Source: Candidatus Moduliflexus flocculans (GTDB taxonomy: Bacteria; Moduliflexota; Moduliflexia; Moduliflexales; Moduliflexaceae). Taken from it: a DNA stretch of 51,277 nucleotides. A model generated the notes under the pieces. That model saw only the letters and a program-made list of their open reading frames with translations. It was not told where the DNA came from and did no database searches. Shown piece by piece: positions 1 to 7,962 of the stretch (the first letter of the stretch is position 1; each line of letters starts with the position of its first letter). The stretch spans positions 133,904 to 185,180 of the forward strand of contig DF820458.1 in NCBI GenBank assembly GCA_000739515.1, written 5' to 3'. Position numbers and translations under genes: made by a program.

Positions 1-69
1 CCCACCCCCACCCCCTCCCCGGAGGGGAGTGTGCGGTCATTCGTCTCGAATCGGCTGCGTAACATGATT
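1..69 (-). repeat. MITE-like repeat A, copy 1 (cut by window start)
   Basis: This is the reverse complement of the left arm of the element seen whole at 17722-17877. It has the same CCCCTCCGGGGAGGGG core and ends in GCTGCGTAACATGATT. It is cut off by the window edge. The five bases just outside it (70-74) are TATTC, which also precede copy 3 at 51147-51151. Confidence 0.85.
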
Positions 70-156
70 TATTCATGAGCGTTGACACCGATACCAGGAG
101 TGCAAACGCTATGAATAATGCTGTAATTGACCGCAATCGGCATGACTTGAATTGAA

Positions 157-198
157 ACAAAAAAAGCTGTCAGACACCTGCAAGGTATCTGACAGCTT
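157..198 (-). terminator. Rho-independent terminator of the PEP-CTERM gene
   Basis: Arms 164-174 and 188-198 (AAGCTGTCAGA / TCTGACAGCTT) continue inward to a stem of about 16 bp with one mismatch and a 3-base loop. On the minus strand a run of T (157-163) follows. It lies about 30 bases past the stop codon at 227. The same GTCAGA stem recurs in the terminators at 9735-9777 and 25706-25740. Confidence 0.85.
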
Positions 199-226
199 GT
201 CTGAATGCCACAGCGCAGCATTTCAA

Positions 227-1144
227 CTACTTTTTCGCCGATTTGCGCCATTTTGTCAGACCTAACAACCCGACGCCGAGGAGCAGCAACGTGGTTGGCT
301 CAGGAGTTGCCGTGATCGTCGTAATTTCATACACGCGCAAATCATGCTCGAAGGTCATGTAAATTTTGCCGTTGCGATACGCCAGGCCATCAGGGTCTGG
401 AATGTAGCGGATGTCGCCATTCTCGGCAATCGTCACCTTATATTCTTCGCCGGTCATTTTCGTATAATCGCTGTCCGCGCCGACGAACAGGTCTGCCAGA
501 TTGATGGTCTCAGTGACTTTGCCTTGCATCACATCGTAAATCAAAAGCGCGTGATTCGTGGAATCCCCAACAATCAGCGACGTTTCAGTCGCGCCTAATC
601 CAAGCAAATTGACGCCGATATTCAATTTTTCAACCACTTTCCCGGTGTTTGGATTTATCTTTATGATATTTTGACTCTCTTCGCAACTGACATAAAGGAA
701 TCCATTCAGATACGCCGCGCCTTCAGCTTGTTTACAGGTTGTTGAGGAGAGAGTGGCATAAGTTCCCAACTCGACTTCACTTTCTGAAGGAGCTACATTC
801 GAATAAATACGATTCCCTAAAACCTTTAAATTACTCGCAAAAAACAAATTCGTGCCGTCGCTCGCTAACCCCGTCGGATTCAACGCTTTATTAAACGTGG
901 CTGTACTTAATACTGTTTCGCTTGCCAGATCAACGCCTAATAAGCGTTGAGCGCCAGAAATATTCGGCGAACTACTGATCCACAGTGTTCCATCATTCGT
1001 AAAATCTAACCCTTCAAATGCCGTCTGTGTCGCGTCAAACTGATCGCGGAAATCATAAATTGCGCTTAATGACGCGGCGTCAGCAGAAAATGAACTCAAG
1101 GCAAGGAAACCAGCGAAAAGTGCGGCAAACAAACTTTTTTTCAT
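227..1144 (-). CDS. PEP-CTERM sorted secreted protein, beta-propeller-like
   Basis: Predicted exported protein of 305 residues. The N-terminus is a signal peptide (MKKSLFAALFAGFLALSSF, cleaved near SADA). The C-terminus is a PEP-CTERM tail: PEP motif, a hydrophobic stretch LLLLGVGLLGL, then basic residues. The family is known to be processed by exosortase and sent to the outside of Gram-negative cells that make exopolysaccharide. No exosortase lies in the window. The body has repeated strand-rich segments (NLFFASNLKVLG, GFLYVSCEESQNIIKINP, NGKIYMTFEHDLRVYEI) like an NHL/SMP-30-type propeller; that fold is inference. The ATG at 1144 is chosen because AAGGAG lies at 1155-1160 and the signal peptide begins there. 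The upstream promoter looks sigma-54 dependent, and a terminator follows. Confidence 0.85.
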   Translation of the reverse strand: MKKSLFAALFAGFLALSSFSADAASLSAIYDFRDQFDATQTAFEGLDFTNDGTLWISSSPNISGAQRLLGVDLASETVLSTATFNKALNPTGLASDGTNLFFASNLKVLGNRIYSNVAPSESEVELGTYATLSSTTCKQAEGAAYLNGFLYVSCEESQNIIKINPNTGKVVEKLNIGVNLLGLGATETSLIVGDSTNHALLIYDVMQGKVTETINLADLFVGADSDYTKMTGEEYKVTIAENGDIRYIPDPDGLAYRNGKIYMTFEHDLRVYEITTITATPEPTTLLLLGVGLLGLTKWRKSAKK

Positions 1145-1446
1145 GATGTCAAAACTCCTTTTTGATGTATGGTTAATGAGAATATAATGATTTTTAATGA
1201 TATAGCTCACGTTTATTAGCAATGATTATGCCAATAGGATTAACAGACATTTTTAATGCGATACACGGCGCATTGACAGCGATTTTGAAAAATGATAATC
1301 TGTCAGGAGACGCTTAAAAAACGCGCGGTTGTGTAAACATTTTCGACAACAGGCTGGCGTATGTAACAGGGGAAATGATGGCTTTTCCTTCTATGTGTAA
1401 GGAAAGTCAGGGGTTTTCGTTCATGTAAAATTTTTCGACATAAAAA
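1145..1446. other. Intergenic region between the PEP-CTERM gene and rpsT
   Basis: About 300 bases hold the leader and sigma-54-like promoter of the PEP-CTERM gene (to 1234). From 1235 to about 1440 I see no open frame with codon structure, no tRNA and no strong stem apart from the rpsT terminator that follows. The stretch is AT-rich and could hold the activator sites a sigma-54 promoter needs, but I could not identify one. Confidence 0.5.
1218..1234 (-). promoter_or_regulatory. Sigma-54 (RpoN) type -24/-12 promoter
   Basis: Minus-strand sequence TTGGCATAATCATTGCT matches the sigma-54 consensus (TGGCAC, N5, TTGCW), with GG and GC exactly one helical turn apart. Transcription would begin near 1207, leaving a leader of about 60 bases before the ATG at 1144. 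PEP-CTERM genes under RpoN and an enhancer-binding regulator of the PrsR type are known in other bacteria. The regulator is not in this window. Confidence 0.65.
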
Positions 1447-1477
1447 AACGCTGTCTATCTGCGAGATAAACAGCGTT
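1442..1477 (-). terminator. Rho-independent terminator of rpsT
   Basis: Arms 1447-1460 and 1464-1477 form a 14-bp stem with one mismatch and loop GCG. On the minus strand a T run (1442-1448) follows. It is placed just after the rpsT stop. Confidence 0.85.
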
Positions 1478-1522
1478 CAAAAAAAGAATTGCCCTGTTGC
1501 TTAATCAGGCAATTTCAAGAGG

Positions 1523-1795
1523 TTACGCGCTGGCAACCAATGCGTTGACCTTGAGAGATAAGCGCGATTTTTTACGGGCAGCCGTATTTTTATGAACAAC
1601 GCCTTTGGTCACGATTTTATCCATGACAGAAATCGCTTCCTGTAACGCTGTTTTTGCGGCATCTTTATTCTTTTCTTCTAATGCGGCTTCTACCTTTTTC
1701 GCCGCATTTTTGAAACGAGTTTTGTACATCCGATTCCGTAAGCGCCGCACTTCGTCTTGACGCGCTTTTTTAATTGCTGACTTATGATTCGCCAT
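1523..1795 (-). CDS. rpsT: 30S ribosomal protein S20
   Basis: S20 binds 16S rRNA during assembly of the small ribosomal subunit. The 90-residue product has the usual S20 length and signature: MANHKSAIKKARQDEVRRLRN at the start, a Lys/Arg/Ala-rich helical body, and KGVVHKNTAARKKSRLS near the end. The start ATG has a strong AGGAGG (1809-1814) upstream. The gene has its own promoter and terminator, so it is a single-gene unit, which is usual for rpsT. It is divergent from the TPR/HEAT gene. Confidence 0.98.
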   Translation of the reverse strand: MANHKSAIKKARQDEVRRLRNRMYKTRFKNAAKKVEAALEEKNKDAAKTALQEAISVMDKIVTKGVVHKNTAARKKSRLSLKVNALVASA

Positions 1796-1861
1796 AAATT
1801 TGGATAAACCTCCTCAACTGATATTCTTGAACTAAACACTCTACCGACGCGTGTAAAGGCG

Positions 1862-1888
1862 AGTATATAAGGCGGGGTTTGGTGTCAA
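1862..1888 (-). promoter_or_regulatory. Sigma-70 type promoter of rpsT
   Basis: Minus strand has TTGACA (1883-1888), a C-rich spacer, and TATACT (1862-1867), spaced 15 bp. A TACTCG reading at 17 bp is the alternative. The leader is about 60 bases. Confidence 0.6.
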
Positions 1889-2055
1889 GGATTTTTCGAC
1901 CGCGAAAAAGAAAACCTGAAAATTTTTCTTGCGAAATTGTCAGGGGATAAGCGTTGTTGGAAAAAAGAAATTTAACGCCGAAAATCCCTTTTGGGGAGAG
2001 GCAAGGGATCGATGAAACCGCATTTCCAAGAACGCCTGATATATTCAGAAAAAAC

Positions 2056-5000
2056 ATGTTCCGATTTTATTATAAGGAAACGCCCGAACAACGAGCCGAA
2101 CAGTTGATGGCGCAGGGGGAGCGCCTGATCCGGCGAGGCAAAGAATCTGAAGGGATTCGAAAATTGACAGAGGCCGCCGAACTTCTGCCTGAAGTCTCTT
2201 CGCCCAATGTGCGTTTAGGGCGTGCTTACGCCAAATGCCAGGAGTATGACCGCGCGCTCGAATGCTACTATAAAGGGCTATTTTTCTGCGGAATGGACGA
2301 CGAGGCGGGAATCTTGTGCGAAATCGCGTTCATCCACCTTCGAATGCAGCGTTATGATCTGGCAGAGGATAAATTTCAGATGGTCTTGCGGGACAGCCCC
2401 AATTCTCCGATTGCCTTAGAAGGATTGACCCATCTCTATCTCCGCACCGGCCAACTTTCCAGAGCGTGTGAAGCGCTGAAAAAGACGCTGCCGCAGGAGA
2501 CCGCCGCGAATGCGATGCTGTTTCAGCTTGTAGATGCGCTGCGGCAATCGGGAGAATACCAACAGGCGCGCGAGCTTGTTCAATTAGCGCTTGCGCAGAC
2601 CTCTTCACACACGCCGGAAGAGATGGGCGCATTGCAGCAAATCTTGAGAGAATGCGCGTTCCCCGAAGGCGAAGAATTCGGCGGCAAGGAACTCCTCTAC
2701 GCTCGTTACGGCGCAATGTGTCTCGGCAGCGCGGATGACGACGGCATTGCGATTCCGCTGATAACGTCCGGGAGCATCAGCGAGCGGCATGTCATCATCA
2801 CGCTCGCCCGTTTGCTCGGAATCGTCGAACATTTTGCCTGGAAATGCCGCTGCGTTGTGGCGGCGGATGCGTCTTCTCGAATTTTCGCCGCGATTGCGGC
2901 GCGTTTGCTGCGCCTGCCATTGGCGCGTCCTGCGAAAGCGCCGAAGAATGAGCCTGTGTTGCTCTGTCAGTGGCGCGCGGATGCGGCGGCTGGCCGCAAA
3001 ACGCTGAAAAAACTCCGCCGCCGCGCAACGCAGATCATTACATGCGCGTTTATCGCTGACGCAGAACTGGACGAGCCGAGCCTGATACCGGACATCGTCG
3101 GGCTGCCGTTGGCGCGTGGCGCAAATATCGCCTGGCGCAACGCGGATGGCACGCTCGGCAGTATCTATCATGACGCGGAATTCTGGGGGATTCTGTCGCG
3201 CTCTGTTGATGTGGTGATTGATGAATATTGCCGCCATGTATATGAATGCGCGGAAGAGGCGAACCGCGCCCGGCAGATCGAATTTTATCGCCGCCAGCCG
3301 GTCTGGCTGCGTCCCCATCTGATTGCAATGGCAGCGATTCAGCAGGCGCTTCCGCCTGCGGCAGGCCAGAGTTCTGTCGCTCAACCAGAAACGTTGCCGG
3401 AACCGGATGACGCGACGCCTGTATCGTCCGAGTATATCTCCGCCATTCTTGAAGGGGTACAGGCGCTGGATCAGAGCGAATGCCGCCGCGCCTTAAAACA
3501 ACTGCGACGAAGCGCTTTGGCCGATAAAGAGATTGAGGCCGCGCTTGCGCATCTTGTTTTCGAGCGGCATGACGACTGGCTGCGGCGCGAAATCCTGAAT
3601 TACTGGCTGAACGCAACTGACGGGTACGGCGTTGACCGCTTGCTGTCGCTGTCTGCCCATGCTCACGCCGACATTGAATTAAAAGCGCTTGTGCTGGACG
3701 CGATCAGCCAGTCATCAGACCGTCGGATATCGGCGTTGTTTGTCGCGGCCTTAAACAACCTGGATGAGCGCCTTCGCGTTGAGGCGGCGCGGCATCTTGA
3801 TCGTCTCGATGAATCGCAGCCATTAGATGAGATGTTTGAGCGGCTGCTGTGGGACATGCCAACTGTGCGGATTCCAGTGATTCGCTATCTTGCGGAGCGG
3901 CGTTCGCCGGTCTTATCTTCGCAATTGGCCCGCTTGCTCGAAAGCGATGAATCTGAGGTCCTTATTGAGGCATTATATGCCGTTTGCGCATGCCAAGATC
4001 GGTCGTGTTTGCCTCAAGTCGAAGCGTTGTTGGCGCATCATGAGCTACAGGTGCAGGAACATGCTCTGCGAACGCTTGGCAAGATTGGTGATTTGGAGGT
4101 TATCTGGGCGGCGCTGCCGTTTCTCGATCATCCGAATGTGGAATTGCGCGTTGCTGCCGTCGAATGCGTGGTTGCGGCAGAATCTCGGCCATCTTCGGCG
4201 TTTCTTATGGAGCGGCTGCGCAAAGAAACTGCCGACGCGCAAATGAAGCTTTTTGCGCTGATCGCTGAACGTGGCCTGATGGAAATGATTCCGCTGCTCC
4301 TGCGCTTGGCGGAAACCCGATTCGATTCGTTGGAATTTACCCGATGCGCGATGCAACTCTTTGCGCGGCTGCCACATCCGCGCTGCCTGCCATTTGCCAG
4401 AAAGGCCGCCATTACGTTCTCGACGGACGACGTGCTGCTGGCGTATCTTGCATTGGTCAACGCGGTTGGCGAAGAGGCTGATCGCGACCTGTTATTTCCT
4501 TTATTAGGCCGCTCTCCAGAGATTCATCTGCGTGCCGCTGGCTTATTGCGCCGCTATGGATTCGAGCGCTACGAACATATCCTCAACGAGGCACTTTTTT
4601 CGCCGAAACAGGCTATGAGCAGCCTGGCAAGCGACGTATTGGCAGAACTGGCAGACAACGCGAGCCTGGCGCAGCTTTCTTCCGCCTTCATCAACGCTGA
4701 ATCGATGTTCGACAGAACGATGGCGAAAACGTTTGCAGCGCATCGCGGCGATGCGCGTTATGTTCGGTTTTTGCGAGAACGCTCGGAGGGCGAACGTGAA
4801 CAGATGCGGCAAGGACTGTTGCGCGCGTTGCTGGCCAGTCAGAGCAGCGAAGAAGTCATGCTTGGGTGCCAGGCATTATCCCTGCTTCTTGAAACAAATG
4901 CCGCCGCCGATATCCGCGAATATGCCGCGCCGCCGCATCCGGCGACGCTGCGCTGCGGCGTCATGCGCTGGCTCGCCGCAAACGCTGACGAAGGGAGGCT

Positions 5001-5091
5001 TCCCATATTTCGCGCGAACCTTGCCGACGAACACCTTGAGGTCGCGAATACCGCCTTCTCCTTGCTCCAGGCTGAAAGTGCAGCGCCGTGA
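2056..5091 (+). CDS. Large TPR and HEAT-repeat protein
   Basis: Cytoplasmic scaffold-type protein of about 1011 residues with no signal peptide. The first ~190 residues are TPR-like helical pairs (RLGRAYAKCQEYDRALECYYKGL; IAFIHLRMQRYDLAEDKFQ). A middle segment of unknown type (about 200-440) follows, then a long run of HEAT-like repeats (about 520-1010; LLAHHELQVQEHALRTLGKIGD, FLDHPNVELRVAAVECVVA). Such proteins bind other proteins, so no enzyme activity is claimed. The start is uncertain. ATG 2056 opens the conserved-looking MFRFYYKETPEQRAE but has no Shine-Dalgarno. An in-frame TTG at 1954 with AGGGGA seven bases upstream would add 34 residues. The gene is divergent from rpsT, and a long inverted repeat overlaps its stop. 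Confidence 0.85.
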   Translation: MFRFYYKETPEQRAEQLMAQGERLIRRGKESEGIRKLTEAAELLPEVSSPNVRLGRAYAKCQEYDRALECYYKGLFFCGMDDEAGILCEIAFIHLRMQRYDLAEDKFQMVLRDSPNSPIALEGLTHLYLRTGQLSRACEALKKTLPQETAANAMLFQLVDALRQSGEYQQARELVQLALAQTSSHTPEEMGALQQILRECAFPEGEEFGGKELLYARYGAMCLGSADDDGIAIPLITSGSISERHVIITLARLLGIVEHFAWKCRCVVAADASSRIFAAIAARLLRLPLARPAKAPKNEPVLLCQWRADAAAGRKTLKKLRRRATQIITCAFIADAELDEPSLIPDIVGLPLARGANIAWRNADGTLGSIYHDAEFWGILSRSVDVVIDEYCRHVYECAEEANRARQIEFYRRQPVWLRPHLIAMAAIQQALPPAAGQSSVAQPETLPEPDDATPVSSEYISAILEGVQALDQSECRRALKQLRRSALADKEIEAALAHLVFERHDDWLRREILNYWLNATDGYGVDRLLSLSAHAHADIELKALVLDAISQSSDRRISALFVAALNNLDERLRVEAARHLDRLDESQPLDEMFERLLWDMPTVRIPVIRYLAERRSPVLSSQLARLLESDESEVLIEALYAVCACQDRSCLPQVEALLAHHELQVQEHALRTLGKIGDLEVIWAALPFLDHPNVELRVAAVECVVAAESRPSSAFLMERLRKETADAQMKLFALIAERGLMEMIPLLLRLAETRFDSLEFTRCAMQLFARLPHPRCLPFARKAAITFSTDDVLLAYLALVNAVGEEADRDLLFPLLGRSPEIHLRAAGLLRRYGFERYEHILNEALFSPKQAMSSLASDVLAELADNASLAQLSSAFINAESMFDRTMAKTFAAHRGDARYVRFLRERSEGEREQMRQGLLRALLASQSSEEVMLGCQALSLLLETNAAADIREYAAPPHPATLRCGVMRWLAANADEGRLPIFRANLADEHLEVANTAFSLLQAESAAP

Positions 5092-5157
5092 AGACGGGAA
5101 CGAATTGGCAAATATCAGTATTTTTTCCTTCCCATCTTCGCGTCGCTGTACTTTTTT
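5075..5157 (+). terminator. Long imperfect hairpin overlapping the HEAT gene stop
   Basis: Arms 5075-5100 and 5128-5154 are imperfect inverted copies (AAAGTGCAGCG / CGCTGTACTTT at the base, GAAGACGGGAA / TTCCCATCTTC inside), followed by a T run (5152-5158). It may act as terminator for the HEAT gene. The first arm is part of the last codons of that gene. It may equally be a dispersed palindromic repeat that settled at the gene end. Confidence 0.6.
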
Positions 5158-5293
5158 TGTCTCAAATAGAGATTCTTCTTGACCGCAAACGCGGCTGTGG
5201 CTTGATGGGTTTGTCACATATCACGCATTCGAATCACTATCTCTTCATTATTATTTCGGACGGCCACGAACAAAAAAACAACGAATTCCCTGA

Positions 5294-5299
5294 TATAAT
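5294..5299 (+). promoter_or_regulatory. Possible -10 box of the cvfB-like gene
   Basis: A perfect TATAAT lies 67 bases before the ATG at 5366. No good -35 box is present 17 bp upstream (CAAAAA), so the call rests on the -10 alone. Confidence 0.35.
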
Positions 5300-5365
5300 T
5301 ATCACGCAACCTGTTTGATTCGTTCTATTTTTAGATTCGCTGGAGTTTTCGAGGGTTATTATTTC

Positions 5366-7135
5366 ATGATTCAGATTGGAAAAATTCAATCGCTGCCAGT
5401 GTCGAGACTGGTATCCATCGGCGCGTTTCTCAGCGCCGGAAGCGGCGACGCCGCCGATGACATTTTATTGCCGAATAATCAGGTTCCTCCAGAGACGCAA
5501 GTCGGAGATGTTCTTGAAGTGTTTATTTATCGCGATTCTGAAGATCGCCTGATTGCCACCCGCCAGAAGCCATATATTCAAGTCGGCGAATTAGCCGCCT
5601 TAAAAGTGGTTGAAATGACGGAGATTGGCGCGTTTTTAGACTGGGGCCTGGAAAAAGATCTCTTTTTGCCATTTCGCGAACAAAAAATTTACGTGCGCGA
5701 AGGGAAACGATATTTGGTTGCGGCCTACCTCGACAAACAAAACCGAATTTGCGCGACGACGGATGTTGAAAAATATCTTCTCACCGAAAGCCCGTTTAAA
5801 AAAGATGACATCGTGCAGGGCTGCGTGTTTTCGGTCAAACCCGATTTTGGCGCGTTTGTCGCGATTGAAAATAAATATATCGGGTTGATTCCGAAAAGCG
5901 AATATTTTACCTCGCTGCATGTCGGCGATCAGTTAGAGTTGCGCGTGGCTGTCGTGCGAGAAGATGGTAAAATTACACTGTCACCACGACAACTGGCGTA
6001 TAAGCAAATCGAAAATGATGTCGCCTTAATCTTGCGGCAATTAGAAGATCATAATGGCGTGCTGCCAGTGAACGACGACAGCCATCCTGGCGCAATCAAA
6101 CGCTATTTGCAACTGAGTAAAAAAGCGTTTAAACGTGCGCTCGGACGGTTGCTGAAAATAAAACGGGTCGAACAAATCGAGGGCGGGATTCGTTTGCTGC
6201 CGGAAACAGAGGAAACAGAACGTTTGCGCCGCGAAGCGGAGGAACAGAGCCAAACCCCCAAAACCAAACCTCGCGTGTCCTATGTTCCTGAAGCCTTGCG
6301 CGAACCTCGTTCTGAAACGAGACGCTTTGACGCAGGTCGTCCGAAATCGTTCCGTCCCGGCTCGAAGCGTTCTGATTCACCGCGTCCGCGCCGCTTCGAG
6401 TCTGACAGGCCTGCCTCTTCTCGCGGCAAAGAACGGCGATTTGACGAAGGCGAAGACAGAGAGATACCGCGCCCGCGCCGGTTCGAATCTGACCGACCAG
6501 CGTTTTCTCGCGCCAAAGAACGGCGATTTGACGAAGGCGAAGACAGAGAGACGCCGCGCCCGCGCCGGTTCGAATCTGACCGACCGGCCTTTTCCCGCGC
6601 CAAAGAACGGCGCTTTGATGGTGAAGACAGAGAGACGCCGCGCCCGCGCCGCTTCGAATCTGATCGACCGGCCTTTTCTCGCGCCAAAGAACGGCGCTTT
6701 GACGGCGAAGACAGAGACGTACCGCGCCCGCGCCGGTTCGAATCTGACCGACCGGCCTTTTCCCGTGCCAAAGAACGGCGATTTGACGGCGAAGAAGCCG
6801 AATCACCACGTCCGCGACGGTTTGAATCCGAGCGGCCAGTCTTCTCGCAAGCGCGACGCGAACGCGATGACAATTTTGATAAGGAAGGCACGCCGCGCCC
6901 GCGCCGTCAGTTTGAATCCGACCGACCTGTGTTTTCCCGCGCCAAAGAGCGGCGAGTTGATGGCGAAGACAGTGAATCGTCGCGCCCGCGCAGTCAGCGG
7001 ACGTTCTCAAAACGCCCGTTCCGGGAAGATTCCGAAAAAGAAGGCGAATCGAGAACGCGGCCGTTTTTCAAGAAAACTGCGCCGAAATTCGGGAAACGTC
7101 CCGGCGGATTTCCGCGTCGGCCATCATCAAAATAA
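5366..7135 (+). CDS. CvfB-like S1 RNA-binding protein with Arg-rich repeat tail
   Basis: RNA-binding protein of 589 residues. Residues 1-270 match the CvfB/YitL layout: S1-type barrels (VSRLVSIGAFLSAG; VVEMTEIGAFLDWGLEKDLFLP; VFSVKPDFGAFVAIENKYIGLIPKSE) and then a winged-helix end (GAIKRYLQLSKKAFKRALGRL). CvfB proteins in Firmicutes are about 280-300 residues and affect RNA turnover and virulence gene expression. Here a low-complexity tail of nearly 300 residues is added, with seven copies of RPRRFES(D/E)RP...SRAKERRFD in 26-28-residue units, rich in Arg, Glu, Asp, Ser and Phe. ATG 5366 is preceded by GAGGG. The next gene starts 12 bases after the stop, so co-transcription with the sigma factor is likely. 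Confidence 0.85.
   Translation: MIQIGKIQSLPVSRLVSIGAFLSAGSGDAADDILLPNNQVPPETQVGDVLEVFIYRDSEDRLIATRQKPYIQVGELAALKVVEMTEIGAFLDWGLEKDLFLPFREQKIYVREGKRYLVAAYLDKQNRICATTDVEKYLLTESPFKKDDIVQGCVFSVKPDFGAFVAIENKYIGLIPKSEYFTSLHVGDQLELRVAVVREDGKITLSPRQLAYKQIENDVALILRQLEDHNGVLPVNDDSHPGAIKRYLQLSKKAFKRALGRLLKIKRVEQIEGGIRLLPETEETERLRREAEEQSQTPKTKPRVSYVPEALREPRSETRRFDAGRPKSFRPGSKRSDSPRPRRFESDRPASSRGKERRFDEGEDREIPRPRRFESDRPAFSRAKERRFDEGEDRETPRPRRFESDRPAFSRAKERRFDGEDRETPRPRRFESDRPAFSRAKERRFDGEDRDVPRPRRFESDRPAFSRAKERRFDGEEAESPRPRRFESERPVFSQARRERDDNFDKEGTPRPRRQFESDRPVFSRAKERRVDGEDSESSRPRSQRTFSKRPFREDSEKEGESRTRPFFKKTAPKFGKRPGGFPRRPSSK
6380..6990 (+). repeat. Tandem coding repeat, 78-84 bp units
   Basis: About seven in-frame units encode the RPRRFESDRPAFSRAKERRFDG type module of the CvfB-like protein. 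Units three to five are nearly identical in DNA, suggesting recent expansion or gene conversion. Long open frames on the minus strand here are by-products of the repeat. Confidence 0.85.
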
Positions 7136-7147
7136 ACGTTGCGCTGT

Positions 7148-7726
7148 ATGTTGACTGACGAACAACTGATTCGACAACTTCAACAAGGAAAGACGCGAGC
7201 GTTAGAAGAACTCTACCGGCGGTACGCAAAACCGCTTTATCTCTTCTGCGCCGCGTCCACCCGCGCCAGTGACCCCGAAGACATCGTGCATGACGTGTTT
7301 GCTCGCGTCATCGAAGCCGCCGACCGATTTAACCCGCAAAAAGCTTTATTCCGCACCTGGCTATTTACGATTGCCCGCAACCGTTGCATTGATCTCGGAC
7401 GCCGCGAAGAAAAAGTCAAAACTGTTTCCTTAGACCAGCAGGTCGGCGCGAACGACCGCGACACCACGTTAAAAGACCTGCTTCCTGACGGGCAGGAAAA
7501 CGTCGAACAGCGGTTAGCGCGAGAATCCGAAGTCGAAGCCGTGCGGGATTGCATCAGCCGTATCCAGTCCGACGACGAGCGCAAGGCGCTGCTGTTATAT
7601 TATACCGGCGAAAAAGTGTTTCGAGAAATCGGCGAAATTCTCGGTAAATCCACCAGCATGGCGAAAAATTACGTCACCGCCGCCCAGGAAAAAGTGAAGC
7701 GCTGTCTTGAACGCAAAGGGTTTTGA
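7148..7726 (+). CDS. ECF-type RNA polymerase sigma factor
   Basis: Directs RNA polymerase to a specific promoter set. The 192 residues show sigma region 2 (ALEELYRRYAKPLYLFC, DPEDIVHDVFARVIEA, RTWLFTIARNRCIDLGRR) and region 4 with a helix-turn-helix (YYTGEKVFREIGEILGKSTSMAKNYV). Region 4 has FREIGEILG in place of the more usual SYEEIA form. ATG 7148 is used; no clear Shine-Dalgarno is visible, and translation may be coupled to the gene 12 bases upstream. The next gene in the same direction, beyond a mobile repeat, encodes a single-pass membrane protein in the place usual for an anti-sigma factor. Confidence 0.9.
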   Translation: MLTDEQLIRQLQQGKTRALEELYRRYAKPLYLFCAASTRASDPEDIVHDVFARVIEAADRFNPQKALFRTWLFTIARNRCIDLGRREEKVKTVSLDQQVGANDRDTTLKDLLPDGQENVEQRLARESEVEAVRDCISRIQSDDERKALLLYYTGEKVFREIGEILGKSTSMAKNYVTAAQEKVKRCLERKGF

Positions 7727-7733
7727 AAACATT

Positions 7734-7906
7734 GCAACTATTTACCTTGTTTTCGCCGTAGGCGATACAGTCTTGTAGAAAATGCGAGGGAGAGGAATGA
7801 TTCGCCGTAGGCGATAGGGGAAATGACCACAACCGCTACGCGGTAGAAATACGATCTTCTGCCCCGCTTTCTACAACACTTCAAGCCCTACGGGCTAAAT
7901 AATTAC
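7734..7906. mobile_element. MITE-like element B, copy 1
   Basis: 173-bp element starting GCAACTATTTA and ending TAAATAATTAC. It contains hairpins CGCCGTAGGCG (twice), CCGCTACGCGG and GCCCTACGGGC. The flanks AAAACATT and AAAACGCT agree at 6 of 8 positions, consistent with an aged 8-bp target duplication. It separates the sigma factor from the next gene. The second copy (31656-31821) has a perfect duplication. Confidence 0.75.
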
Positions 7907-7962
7907 AAAACGCTGTAATTTTATCCTCCCGAATCGTATGATCTGTCAGGAGGAGATGAGGT

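Noticed and set aside
1..67. GC-rich runs as a CRISPR array or a G-quadruplex locus
   Set aside because: There is no regular repeat-spacer spacing. The runs belong to the inverted-repeat element that recurs at 17722 and 51152.
2012..2107. Short frame starting at ATG 2012 with a good ribosome site before the TPR/HEAT gene
   Set aside because: It runs for about 31 codons in another frame and has no recognisable sequence. A leader peptide is possible but cannot be supported.
2605..3616. Long minus-strand frames under the TPR/HEAT gene
   Set aside because: The plus-strand frame has clear TPR/HEAT homology over its full length. The minus frames are Arg/Ala-rich shadows of GC-rich codons.
6380..6990. 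Regular repeats of about 80 bp as a CRISPR array
   Set aside because: The units are contiguous, in frame, and encode a protein repeat with no unique spacers.
6129..7010. Long open frames on the minus strand and in frame 3 across the Arg-rich repeat tail
   Set aside because: They arise because the repeat has no stop codons in several frames. They have no ribosome site and their products are only shadows of the repeat.
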